From Monomorium pharaonis (taxonomy: Eukaryota > Arthropoda > Insecta > Hymenoptera > Formicidae): a stretch of DNA of 64,000 bases. Position 1 is the first letter of the stretch, and the number at the start of each line of letters is the position of its first letter. The notes beneath the pieces were generated by a model. It saw only the letters and a program-made list of their open reading frames with translations. It did no database searches and had not been told where the DNA came from. Shown piece by piece: positions 48,368 to 59,219 of this stretch. The stretch is from the NCBI RefSeq assembly GCF_013373865.1, contig NC_050469.1, forward strand, positions 32,469,822 through 32,533,821, given 5' to 3'. Both the position numbers and the translations under genes were made by a program.

Positions 48368-51059
48368 CCAAAACAGTCATATCCAAAAACAAGTTGAAAT
48401 GATATAAAAATGAATCATAATTGATGAAAAAATAACTTTTAATAATCATTTTAATATCATAATGACTTTTGTGCTGGATATGTTTGAATATGTTTTCAAA
48501 TTTACTGCGTGAAATAGATTTTAAAAACATTTTGATTGTAACATTTTACACGCACATATAATATTTTGAAAAATTCTTTCACAATTGTAATATGTGAAAT
48601 ATAAAATTGTATTATCTTTTATTATCTTTATTTTTATATCTATTACCTTTATTTAGAAAAAAAGAAATAGATACATGCTTACCTAATAAGTTTACTAAAA
48701 AGTTGAAACAAGTTCTTAATGCAATATCTTTTCTCCCCCCCCCCTCTCTCTCTCTCTCTGTACCAAGCACATGCGTACACATACATATCCACGCACGCAC
48801 CCCTTCCCCCCACACAGCATAGAGAAAGAAAGAGAGAAAATTTTAATTCATTTGCATTGTTAAGATTTTCAAATCTTGTAGTTACCTAAGTTATGTATTC
48901 CTGTAATTTTTTATTCTTTAAGATACTATGTTCAGAGGGCTAAATAAATATCGATTCATTCATTCTTTCTTTTCTCTATCCGTAATGAATATTAATATTC
49001 TTATCATGTATGTAATGAATGCTACGAATAAACTGCTAAAAAACACAAACGAACCATCGAGTATTCACAAACACTGCAGCCGCTGTAGTACACTACCGTC
49101 TGTCCGTCCCTCTTGTCAGAGTCCAGCTGTCAAAAACAGCAATTCTCGCGGTAATGATTGCGAAGACTCCGATAATTCTTCATGCAGTTGCGGATCGCTC
49201 GCGGTCTCATCTGTACCGATTAGATCTGTTCAACAGAAAAAGCGATCGACTTCCTCGCGATTTGAAAACAGCCAAGCGCGCAAGTCAACAATTGAGAATT
49301 CTTCCGACTTCAAAACTTTCACGATTCACACGCTTGCGCACTTTTCTCCCTCTTCTCTCATGTATTTTTCAGTTATTCGATAAATATATATGTTTATCCT
49401 CACTTTTGACAGAAGTCTCACATCATCGAGAAACCGCTGCCAACGACAATCTTGTTTAAAACATCGTCGTTGTCGTATTCTATGCGTTTTGTATGTTGTA
49501 TGTAATCTCGCATAACTTTTACCTACGCTGTCACCGTGAAGTCATTATAACATTTGTAGCGAGCGATAGTCCTTTCAATACGGTATCTTTAACGTTAAAA
49601 ACGAAAAGTTTCCTTTCTAGAAAGAAAATTCTAAAAAAAAATTCTAAACTTAATCCTATTGAATTTCATTTACGGCTGTTTTTGTTTAAAAGAGCCTCTC
49701 AAAATTTGTTTGAGTTAAAATTTTAAGCGTCAAAATCTCGTTGGGTTCTCGAAACTTAAGCATCATCGTATGCGCACAACGTAGCGGCAAAAAGAGAAAA
49801 AGGAATTGAAGGAGAAGAGCATATCAATACATCTGCGATCTTTTCTTCAGCGTCTCGTCAGATACGTTATCATACGAGAGAGCGAAACATAAATTTACGT
49901 ACGACAAAATAATAAGAAATGAACACAACTGGGAGACGAGACTGTCGTTCATGGACGTGTTGCGGACGCGTGATATACGCGTTTATACGCGCGTCCATTT
50001 GCCTATGTAGCGTTGTTATTTTCGGAGGCCAACAAAAATCAGAAACGTTAAACACTCATCGCGACAATGATAAAAAAAACATGTTGGAGAGGAACGCGTA
50101 ATGAATTTTTTGGGATATATTTGGGAAATACAAGCAAAAAAGCCAAAGAAAACGATTCCAATTCTTTCGTCTCCTTTTTTTCTTTTTCCTTTTTTTTTAT
50201 TTTGCTTTTTCTTTACTCTACGTTACTTCTCACACGAGAAAATTCATGCCGAAAAATCGACGAGTAGCCAAGCAGGAAGAAGCGCAAAGTGAATCACTCC
50301 CGGAAAACGATGGTCACACGGGAAACGTACCATTGTCAGGTACGAGCGATTTGCGAACTCAAATTAGAGTCCGTCACCTCCTCCTCCTTCTGTTCTTCCG
50401 CCACCACCGTTTCTTCCTCCTCCTCCTTCTCCTTCACCTTCTCCTTCTATTTCTCCTTTTTCCCTCCTCTTTCTCCTTCTTTTCTGTTCTTATTCGCGCA
50501 ATATCGCGTGGTGCAAACTCGCGTTTGAAAAAAATTCACGAGTCACAATTAATAAAACATCTTGATCGGATTAATGTAATTCTTGCCGGTCATAAAAATT
50601 GTAGAAACAAAAAAAAATAATTTTTTTTTAGCTAACGGTAATAAATAAACAACAAGAAAAACTGCGAAAGTTGCTGTAAGAATGGGCCACGGTGTCTCTA
50701 CGATAAATAACACATTGTGAGCATTAATTCGATGGGAAAGTGCACAACACGAATGCATCGACATGAAAAACGTAACGACCAGCAATCAACTAAACCAAAC
50801 ATAAAATTAACACTTTGATCCATCCACGCGAATTCGAGAAGCAAGAATCTATACCAGCCGAACATATGGCTCTATATAAAGCGCCTGGTACAGTTTTCCC
50901 CCATATTCTTTGAAGAGATACACTGCACCGCGCCATTTCGTTGAAGTTCCGACAAGGCACAACCGAATGGATGATTTCGTAGGAGTGCCATAACTTCGGT
51001 GCGACAGCGCAAGCACGAGATAACAAACAAAATAACCGCTGAGTTAATTTTTTAGCGCA

Positions 51060-51400
51060 AACAGTCTCACTTAGGCTATGAAGGCAAGTTGGACGCGCAA
51101 TTACGTAGGAGGGCGCTATTTTGGATTCCGCGGGCTCGTACACGACCTACGTCTCACCGTTGGAGCAACGGACCGGCAATACGACGGATGCGACGTCGGT
51201 CGCCGCGACGACACTGAGACGCCGGTCGTCGGGACGCGCGTATCGAGACGCGGACGGTACCGCGCGCGCGGCGGCCAGGTACGGCACCCTAAACAGTTAT
51301 TAATAGCCCCTGTCCTAGCTTACTAGATTTGCCCTCGAACTGACGCGACGCAACGCAACGCGACGTCAGACGATTTCTGCATTTTTTCCTAATCCTCCCT
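51060..51400. promoter_or_regulatory. CpG island, candidate promoter
   Basis: This is the most CpG-dense part of the window apart from simple repeats (gacgcgcgtatcgagacgcg and similar). Overlapping frames exist on both strands (for example + 51109-51303, reading TTYVSPLEQRTGNTTDATSV), but no frame has both good splice sites and a recognised motif. On the minus strand a good donor (gtaagc) lies at about 51325. A promoter or untranslated exon, perhaps of NFI, is plausible. Confidence 0.3.
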
Positions 51401-51566
51401 CTTATTTACTAACTTATTTATTAACTTATTTATTAATCCTTTTTTGTCAAATGATGAAATTTGGCCAATTTGCCAATATAACTTTGCATTCAATTTTATG
51501 ACTCTGAATAAAACCTTTAATTTGAGATAAAAATGGTATCAATATATATTGGATTGATGTGCAGTA

Positions 51567-51737
51567 CACACACACACACACACACAGAGGCGCGCGCGCA
51601 CAACTATGTACACACACACACACACACAGGCGCGCGCGCGCAACTATGTACACACACACACACACACACACACAGGCGCGCGCGCACAACTATGTACACA
51701 CACACACACACACACACAGGCGCGCGCGCACAACTAT

Positions 51738-51793
<56 letters not shown>
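51567..51793. repeat. CA microsatellite with four embedded GC-rich minisatellite units
   Basis: Runs of (CA)n are broken four times by the unit gcgcgcgcacaactatgtac, spaced 40-50 nt apart. The longest pure CA run closes the array. All open frames through it are Thr-His, Cys-Val or similar artefacts. Confidence 0.95.
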
Positions 51794-51798
<5 letters not shown>

Positions 51799-52119
51799 CA
51801 TATAATTTACATCGCAAGAATTAATCACGAAGATTATAGTCAAAAATAAACTGACAAGATTTTACATGTATATCATAAAATAGATTGCGTCGAAAGATGA
51901 GATAAATAAGGTAACAGAGCACGCGCGCGTTTAAAATCGCATACTTGCATAATCACTGTATTTTTTTTAATTTGATAAAAACATTGATATTTAAAAACTC
52001 TCAACTATTAAGAAAACAAATTCGAGTAAAAGCAGAAGTACACATGCACAAAATACCAAAATCAAGTAATTTCTACGTGAGTAGCAAACATAAACAAAGT
52101 GTTTTAAAAATCTAAGCAC

Positions 52120-52290
52120 CTGTCCGACAGAAGGAGCCTGCAGATAAGTCGAAACATCCGGTTCCACCATGCAGCTTCTCAAAGTGTCCGGGATAAACAT
52201 GAGTAATCTGAACGTTGTCTAAAACCCAGACTGCAGCTGGTTCAACCCTGCCGTCAATGTCTGATGCCGCTTGATGCCGCACTTTAACAC
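52120..52290 (-). CDS. Exon-like segment with a reelin-type WxLDN motif
   Basis: Acceptor gtcattggacttag and donor gtgctt bound 171 nt (57 codons, phase 1-1, open only in that frame). It reads VKVRHQAASDIDGRVEPAAV, WVLDNVQITHVYPGHFEKLH and GGTGCFDLSAGSFCRT. The (V/I)R-x-Q ... W-x-(L/I)-D-N-V-x-I pattern resembles the end of a reelin sub-repeat, and phase 1-1 exons are typical of extracellular modules. No adjoining exon could be confirmed; a minus frame ending in phase 1 near 52597 is possible but weak. It does not fit NFI, whose next exon needs phase 0. Confidence 0.4.
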
Positions 52291-52810
52291 CTAAGTCCAA
52301 TGACAGTCGTTACAATGCGGAAGAAGAGCTTAGTTTGGATAACGAGCGCGGAATCCGAATTCGTTTTCGAAGCACCGATATCGTCCATATGACAAGGACC
52401 GTGTCCTTTTTAACGTACAGCTGTACGATTGCTTTTGCAAGTTTCCAAAAATAAAGCACGTGGATTGAAGGAATTTTCTACCCTTGCGAGCTATCGAAGA
52501 AGTTTCGGACAATACGGTGATAATAACGGGGTGGTAGTGATGTGGTTGTACCGAATTCTTAAACTCCACGAAGATCTGTCTTTGACGATTCGGTCGCTAC
52601 CTTTCGTAAACAATTCTGCGCGTTCAAGAATTCTCACAGAACTGTTGTTCCTGACACCGACGGGTCCGCCGTTGGCAATGATATTACAAATGCTATTGAC
52701 ACTGTTAAACTGCCGTTTATCGGGTGGTGACGAGACGCCGCACCCAAGCACACGCATCCTACCTAACCGCAGCAGCCACAATTGCGAACTTTTCGATTTC
52801 GGATCTCCTT

Positions 52811-52814
<4 letters not shown>

Positions 52815-52846
<32 letters not shown>

Positions 52847-52855
52847 GCGCGCGCG
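52815..52855. repeat. CT microsatellite with CG end
   Basis: (CT)n of about 14 units is followed by cgcgcgcg. A second CT run lies at 53068-53092. Confidence 0.9.
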
Positions 52856-53316
52856 TATTGCCACAATTCGTGATACTCCCCCACACACACACACTGTCAC
52901 CCCTTCCTCGTATCTCTTTCTTACGCTCCCTCTCTCCTTTCTGCTTTTATCTTACTGACTTTTGCTCCTTCCTATTCTCGATATCGTATTTTTCATTCTG
53001 CAAATGTCTATAAGGATGTTCCATAGATTTCTCTTTCTTCAGATCTTTATTTTTCATGTATTCCTTGCTCTCTCTCTCTCTCTCTCTCTCTCGTTCTCTG
53101 TCTTTCTTTATCTTTATCAATATTTTCCCTCTTTCTGCCTTTTCTCTTTGCCGCTAATTTTAATTGACTATTTCCTTTATCACATTGACGAATACAATGA
53201 CAACACAACGGCAATAATAATAAAGGACTCTTGTGCTTCAGTTCCTTTCAGCTTCCGTGTCCGAAGACATCGAGCCTCGGACTACATCGACTCCAAATCG
53301 CGAACACTGCATCGAT

Positions 53317-53324
53317 GTCGGCGA

Positions 53325-53388
<64 letters not shown>
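53317..53388. repeat. GTCGGC hexanucleotide array
   Basis: About 12 tandem units of gtcggc occur, the first one variant (gtcggcgac). Frames give polyarginine on +, and Thr-Pro or Asp-Ala repeats on minus. None has a recognised context. Confidence 0.95.
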
Positions 53389-53390
<2 letters not shown>

Positions 53391-54645
53391 AAAAAGCTAG
53401 CAGCGTCGCGCAAGCTCCATGTCAGAGTGCAGTCCGCTATGAGATATAGAAAGATAATTCAAAAAAACGAAAAGTGGAAATACATAAATCAGAATGAATA
53501 GATAAACAGGTTTAAATCCGTTGCGCGCGCTCGCGCGCGCGTGTGTGTGGGTCTGTCAGAAAATTAGAGAAAATATAATAGAAAAATAGAAAAATAAACT
53601 TTTTTATGTCTACATTTGAAATAAAAATATTAATATATTTACATGTGTATCATTATAGGATAGAAATATTTCTGTAAGATTGCAGAGACATAATATTGAA
53701 ACATTCAAATTGTCGTAATTTCTTTGCAAGGTTACAGTCAAAATGTAACATCAAGATGTAACGATATCCGCTTTGGTTTGAAAGAAACATTTCTAAAATA
53801 TTACAAAGAAAGTTTTTCTGAAAGATTTTAGTAAAATTGCTGCAAATGTCTTCTTTGATTTCATTTGCAACGTTAAGGATTCCCTTAAAAAAATATTTTA
53901 AAAGTGTATTATTTATATAAGAATATAAATATTGATAGCAGATAAAGCAAATCAATGAGCAAACGTTATTTTTTTCTTTAAAAATTTTGAATTTCACAAT
54001 TTATTGTAGCCATTTCAATTAAATTGATCATAACGAAAATTCACATCAATATGATATAAAATTGACATTAGATTAGGTTTCAGTTTTTGAAATATTTTTA
54101 TTAAAAGTTTATTTAACATATAAATTCTAGATAAACTGCGTGCGCATATTTGCTTTAAAATTCCTTCTATTTTTGCTAAGCGCCGTATGGAGACACTCAT
54201 ATTAAATCATAGACAAACTCATATTAAAGAATAGAGAATAGAAAATAAAAAATAGAGAGTAGAGAATAGAGAAAATATCACAATTTAAAAATAATTATGG
54301 ATTGGTAAGCAAGTATTATCTTCCTTTTTTTGTTCAGTGAGCACTCTCAATTAATATTAATGAAACATTTTTAGTAATAAAACATATAATATACATATAA
54401 TATACTTGTTTTTTAAGTATTTAAAATTATTTTAATGATAGAAACAAATGTTTTTAAACATTAATATAAAAGGATAATCAATGTCAGTTGTTTAATATAT
54501 CGAAGGATAATATATATACTTAGAATATCAGATTTATATTCAAATTTCATCCTATTTAAATGTTATTTTAGTCCCAATTGTGATGTAATCCATGAGACAT
54601 TCAGTGCTATGTGAGAATGACTTTATTTTGTTGCAGTTTTATTGT

Positions 54646-55640
54646 ACAAGGGTCGTTCAATAAGTAAGGTAAATTTTCGCGAGCATCCCAATGAATTTTG
54701 TAGTATATGGCCAGATAACAACACTCTTTAACCCTTTGCATCAGTTTCGCCCTAAGGGCAACACTTATCGCCTAAGCTTATTTTTTGTATTAATCAAATA
54801 TTTTACGTATTTGTATAACATATTTGGTATCATTCAATAGCTAAGATATTTCTATAACTAATGAATTTAATTGCAGGGGTAATTATTAAGTATACAATTG
54901 TTCTTAACAAAAACTCATTTTTAGCAAAAGAATTTGTTTGCGAAAATTATTCATTATCAACTTGTACTTAAAAATTATACTAGCTAGGGGTGTTTTGGGG
55001 TCGTGATTATGAATCTAAAGTCAAAATTACATAATTCAAAATGGCGGACATAATATCCACTCTGATTTATTATCCCCTTTCCATTCTCCCCCCCCCCCCT
55101 ACCGGATGAATAAGCCACTTTTGGACCTTGGATCCATAGGGACTTTCATTTAGGTTATGAATTGTAACATATTATCATATTTAAAAAATTGGAAAGTCTA
55201 TGTGAAAAAATTATAAATAATAAAAAAAAGCTCAAAGTTCATGAAAATTAGAAATTGGAGACAGGTGTAAGACTATCACTTTCGAGCGACATTCTGTGTT
55301 AATAATATTTATAATTGTAATTATTTGATTCTTGGGACCATTTATTATTACAAACGTGTGACTATTTATCATACATTCAAAATAATGGATCCTATATGAT
55401 GAACTTAAAAACTAAAAAATTCTTTTGTGAGTACTTAGTACTTTTTTTGTTTCTGCGGTTACTGATTGCATACCTATATATGACAATCATTGACAAAATT
55501 AGAAGACAAATGGGAGTACTCCCCCCACCCTCCTCCGTCAATTGATGAAAAATAAGTATCAAAACTAAAAGTAATATAGACAATAGACATAAGATGTAGT
55601 CAAAGCCTAATGTTTTGCACATATAGCACATTTTTTAAAT
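54646..55640. mobile_element. Probable transposon remnant
   Basis: It starts gggtcgttcaataagtaagg, which resembles the outer end of mariner-like elements. It continues with ggggtgttttggggtcgtga and aaaatggcggacataatatc, phrases of a kind often repeated in insect genomes. No transposase frame is left. Boundaries are approximate and the family is uncertain. Confidence 0.35.
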
Positions 55641-56961
55641 ATGCAAAATACATTTTTTCATAGAAATTTATTTCACAGAATTGAGTAGCACTGTTGATTT
55701 CATGACAAAAATTTGTTACTTTGTTTTTAAATCGTTAAAAAAATAATTTTAATAATCTTTTTAAACATAACCAACTTAGTTTAAAGTCACAAGAACCGTC
55801 ATTAGTTTTCTTTCCTCATAGCTATTTTCCATGAATACAAAAGATTAAGATGAAAATGACACGAACATTACAATTGTTATATCATAAAAAAGATTGTGTT
55901 AAAATTTTTTTTGATATTATATCTTAATCAAAAATTAATATTTTTTAAATAAATTTTTTAAATATATAAAATAGTAACTTTTAAAAAATAAATTTTTAAG
56001 TCATAATACATTAAAAATATTCAAGATAAATAATTATTAACAGCACACGCCAAAAACAAATCTATGTTTTGAGTCACCATCTTCTCGAAGTACAATTATC
56101 AAAAAATTAACAGTTTATCATATTTATATCATTTTGACATATTAATATTGTGTCAAAATACGTCAGAATAAAGTATAAAATATTTCGCAATAGTGAATCA
56201 TTAATTTTTTGATAACTCTTAATGCTTTTATATCCAAAATATTACATTAAAAAATCATAGAATTTCACATTTTTAAAAATTACATTTTACCCTGGTTTAA
56301 TGAATAATAAGAATAAAATAATACATGAAGGCACTCAAATGACTTTCCCCAATTTGCAGTCCAGATCATATAATTCTCTCTCTTTCACCAATGCACTTTT
56401 TTCTAAAATATTTTCTTTTTAAAATACTGCTTTGTTTTCATGAAAAATTGGGATATGCAGTATAGAAATATCAATTCTTTTTAGAATTATCTTATTTTAG
56501 CAAACATTAATAAAAAATGAATTCCAAGTCAACTAATTTATTCTCTGAAAAGAATTTTTATACTTAAAAGCTTTGCTTACAACTATGTTTATGATACATT
56601 ATTGAATTACCTATTTTTTGCACAATTCACTGAACGCAAGTAATTAATTTCAGAATTAAGTGTAACAAAAGTTACACTAAATATCTAAAAACAAATTCAT
56701 ACAAAAGTTTGAACAATAATTTATCATGTTTAGTATTATTTGCATTTTTATATAACAAGATTGGAAGCAAATTAATGTAAATAATTTATACGTCCATTTA
56801 ATATGGAACACTAATGGCATGTGAATAAGAACATGTCATTAGATACTTTATAAAAATGTCTCTTAATCTTGTCCAATTTATTAAAAGTTGTACAATGATC
56901 CTCTGAACAATACTAACGATGTATATTCCATGACTTTTTCAACAGATACATTGATAATGAG

Positions 56962-56967
56962 TTAAAA
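56962..56967 (-). CDS. Arpc4: Arpc4 coding exon 4 (Phe-stop only)
   Basis: After an 82-nt intron ending in gattttttttcag, the next six bases are TTT TAA. This completes the family's invariant FLKRF or FLKNF C-terminus. A second, more distant AG-TTT-TGA at about 55559-55566 is possible, but it is further away and has a weaker pyrimidine tract. Confidence 0.85.
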   Translation of the reverse strand, partial: F

Positions 56968-57886
56968 CTGAAAAAAAATCCAATATTGAGTAAGATGACA
57001 TTTACAAAATAATAATAGATATGGAGAACAAAGTAAAAAAGATACTTACCCTTTTTAGGAATTCCTCTGCACATATACGTGCTCTGGCATTGACCGATAA
57101 TTTCATTTCACTGATTTCTCTATCAATTTCTTCCATAAAGTGAATAACAAAATCTACTATCTTGTGTTTGTACATTTGTTCTACATGAATATTAGTAATT
57201 AAAAAACTAATGTCATAGCCCTAAACATAAGTTAAATCACATTATTACAAATTATAAAAACTTAATTAACAAATAATAAGTAGCTGCTTACCTCTACTGG
57301 TTTTCTTCTAAGAATCATAAAGTGTTCGGCCCTCATTGTCATGAATCTCGTAAAATTATGACAAAGAATCTTTTCTAAATCATCAGCTTGTTTCACAGCA
57401 ATACTTATTCTCATACTATTTATACTGGATTCAATCAAGACTTTCTCTTTATCGTTTCTACTTATCAAAATAGGTGTCAAAAGCAGTTCTTTACTTGCCC
57501 TTACTTCTACTTCAGGCTTGTTATGTTTTTCCACAATTTGAGAGGAAAAGTTCTCCAGGCACATAGCAGCAGTAAGCGTTCGCCTGACTGCCGTCAAATA
57601 GGGCTTGAGTGTTCCAGACTGTAAAATAAATAAGACAAATAATATAAAAGACATCAAATATTAACAATATGAATCAATTTGCTACAATTTTGTGTGCATA
57701 CATGATTAACATTATTATTATAAAAATTCAGAATTGTACTTGAGATTAAAAACTTCCAAAATCCAAAGAAATTACTATCAGAATCCACATATTCTCACAT
57801 ACTTTTCACACTTGATACGACTAAGAGAATGCCATAATTCTTCCAAGTTACTCAAGTTCGAAATTATGAATAATGTGACTTACCAT
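56962..57886 (-). CDS. Arpc4: Actin-related protein 2/3 complex subunit 4 (ARPC4), complete
   Basis: Four coding exons join as 57884-57886, 57292-57618, 57050-57220 and 56962-56967, totalling 507 nt, or 168 residues plus stop. This is the usual length of the family. ARPC4 is a core subunit of the cytoplasmic Arp2/3 complex, where with ARPC2 it forms the scaffold contacting the mother actin filament. Diagnostic sequence: LENFSSQIVEKHNKPEVEVR, SKELLLTPILISRNDKEKVL, RAEHFMILRRKPVEGYDISF, VDFVIHFMEEIDREISEMKL and SVNARARICAEEFLKR. Splice sites are consensus throughout, with introns of 265, 71 and 82 nt. The gene lies in the same orientation as NFI. A possible AATAAA sits at about 56877-56882, some 80 nt after the stop. 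Confidence 0.97.
57050..57220 (-). CDS. Arpc4: Arpc4 coding exon 3
   Basis: This 171-nt exon (57 codons) follows the acceptor tatgtttag and ends at the donor gtaagt. It encodes GYDISFLITNIHVEQMYKHK, then IVDFVIHFMEEIDREISEMK and the NARARICAEEFLKR end. Confidence 0.96.
57292..57618 (-). CDS. Arpc4: Arpc4 coding exon 2
   Basis: This 327-nt exon (109 codons) follows the acceptor tttattttacag and ends at the donor gtaagc. It encodes SGTLKPYLTAVRRTLTAAMC through KQADDLEKILCHNFTRFMTM to RRKPVE, which is residues 2-110. Confidence 0.97.
57884..57886 (-). CDS. Arpc4: Arpc4 coding exon 1 (initiator ATG only)
   Basis: The coding part of exon 1 is just the ATG, followed at once by the donor gtaagtc. 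The join gives M-SGTLKPYLTAV, the expected family N-terminus. The exon's 5' untranslated part runs upstream to an unknown start site. Confidence 0.9.
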
Positions 57887-58098
57887 ACTTGTGAAAGATA
57901 ACTCACAAATCTCGATACAACATTCGCATTCACGTTAGTTCTGCTCAACTTTTAGAAACCTATTAAGCTTTTTCTTGATCTATTTGACTCGGTAAAACGT
58001 ACGAAAACGACACATTAGATCGGTCAACGCACTTTTCACTATTCCAGCTTACGTTAGCGAATTTAACAAGCCTAAATCTAGAGATCTATTTAATTCAG

Positions 58099-58128
58099 TG
58101 ATCCGATCCGATCCGATCCGATCCGATC
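58099..58128. repeat. GATCC pentanucleotide repeat
   Basis: About five to six tandem gatcc units lie about 215 nt upstream of the Arpc4 ATG. Confidence 0.9.
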
Positions 58129-58275
58129 TCCCTTCATACAACCAATGATTTTTGTGATTTAACTCGATCTTAAGCAATATTAGGGCGTCAACGACACATA
58201 TCTCAAACCTATTTTCAATCGTCGAAATTTGATTACACTTATTACAGTAGGGCCGTTCTACAAATATATGTGTAT

Positions 58276-58396
58276 TGGTCTGTTCTTTCTAGCTGCACTG
58301 TTGCACCGGTGCAATAAGTTAAAGTAAGACAAGTATATTTTTTCTCATTCTAACTTATTGTACCAGTGCAACAGTGCAGATAGAAAGAACAGACCA
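58276..58396. repeat. Palindromic element 1 of the Arpc4-upstream cluster
   Basis: ggtctgttctttctagctgc with actgttgcaccggtgcaata is matched in inverse by tattgtaccagtgcaacagt with gcagatagaaagaacagacc. Arms are about 50 bp. Confidence 0.8.
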
Positions 58397-58503
58397 TATG
58401 TCGCCTGTCGAGTGCATGCGCGTTGAGACATCGCTGCACTGCTGTAAACCAATCAAAGTAATTCCGTTTACTCTGATTGGTAAATTTTCTATTTTTCGTT
58501 CCG

Positions 58504-58652
58504 TTAAGGCCTAAACGCAATGCCAGGCAACAGGCAATAGGAACAGGAAATAAAGAAAGAGAAAAAGAGAGAAGAAGATCCTTTCTTTCTTTCTCTCTTT
58601 CATTATTTCTATTCCTATTGTCTGTTGCCTGGCATTGTGTTTAGGCCCTTAA
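58504..58652. repeat. Palindromic element 2 of the cluster
   Basis: ttaaggcctaaacgcaatgc with caggcaacaggcaatagga is matched in inverse by cctattgtctgttgcctg with gcattgtgtttaggccctta. The centre is purine/pyrimidine-rich (gaaagagaaaaagagag against ctttctttctctctttc). Confidence 0.85.
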
Positions 58653-58662
58653 GATGCCATGC

Positions 58663-58826
58663 GAGGGTGCAGTCACATGGGGCCAACGTACAGCGTACTG
58701 GCGTATGGCGTAAAGGAACTAGACCAATGTCTGTGCTAACAAAACGGGCGTAAATCTTGTGATTGGTCTAATTCCTTTACGCCATACGCCGGTACGCTGT
58801 ACGCTGGCCCTATGTGACTGCATCCT
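58663..58826. repeat. Palindromic element 3 of the cluster
   Basis: ggtgcagtcacatggggcca with cgtacagcgtactggcgtat and ggcgtaaaggaactagacca is matched in inverse with few changes by the right arm ending gtgactgcatcctt. Arms are about 70 bp. Confidence 0.85.
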
Positions 58827-58857
58827 TAAGGGCCATCTACAATGGAGATTCATTGCC

Positions 58858-58976
58858 CTAGTTTACACCGAGCACTTGGTACGCGTATCAAGTAGTGAAT
58901 TTAAGCTGATCAGCCAATGATTAAACACATTCACTAGTTATTTACTATTTGATACGCGTACCAATGGTTTGTTCGC
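58858..58976. repeat. MITE copy A with CTAGTTTACACCG end
   Basis: It starts ctagtttacaccgagcactt with ggtacgcgtatcaag, and has ttgatacgcgtaccaa near its right end. It is the inverse of copy B at 59096-59219, but its right end is changed (atggtttgttcgcg). Confidence 0.8.
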
Positions 58977-59095
58977 GTCACATGCCCCAACATGCTCCTA
59001 TTTACCCCAACGCACTCCAATACGTTGATTCCGATGACGCCAACCTATTAGAATGCCTATTAGAACAAACCAATCGTGTATTCGTTTCATTGGAC

Positions 59096-59219
59096 CTAGT
59101 TTACACCGCCACTTGGTACGCGTATTAAATAGTAAATAACTAGTGAATGTGTTTAATCATTGGCTGATCAGCTTAAATTCACTATTTGATACGCGTACCA
59201 AGTGCTCGATGTAAACTAG
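59096..59219. repeat. MITE copy B with complete terminal inverted repeats
   Basis: It begins ctagtttacaccgccacttg with gtacgcgtattaaatagt and ends with the near-exact inverse actatttgatacgcgtacca with agtgctcgatgtaaactag. Length is about 124 bp. The interior aagctgatcagccaatgatt appears inverted in copy A. Confidence 0.85.

Larger units (their letters stand above)
42224..56961. other. AT-rich stretch between NFI and Arpc4, with a CpG-richer part at 49.0-53.5 kb
   Basis: From 42.2 to 48.9 kb I see AT-rich DNA with a MITE-like element (42653-42788), hairpins (47799-47861, 48327-48367) and microsatellites. From 49.0 to 53.5 kb the sequence is patchily CpG-rich with low-complexity repeats and the exon-like segment 52120-52290. 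From 53.6 to 56.9 kb it is AT-rich again, with a repeat at 54646-55640. The missing first NFI exon could lie here. Confidence 0.6.

Noticed and set aside
48928..49383. 151-codon + frame rich in serine
   Set aside because: Composition-driven, with an AT-rich start and no recognised domain. A regulatory CpG-richer region is more likely, though a minor gene cannot be excluded.
50246..50620. 124-codon + frame with Leu/Phe runs
   Set aside because: Produced by CTC/CTT-rich low complexity; no motif and no splice sites.
51447..51849. Several Thr-His, Ala-Arg-Ala and Cys-Val frames
   Set aside because: They are translations of the CA/GT array.
52597..52790. Minus frame that could precede the reelin-like exon in phase 1
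   Set aside because: The donor (gtagcg) and the acceptor are weak and the sequence does not resemble a reelin repeat. Kept only as a remark.
55559..55566. Alternative last Arpc4 exon (AG-TTT-TGA)
   Set aside because: It also gives Phe-stop, but it is 1.5 kb further away, whereas 56962-56967 has a short intron and a stronger pyrimidine tract.
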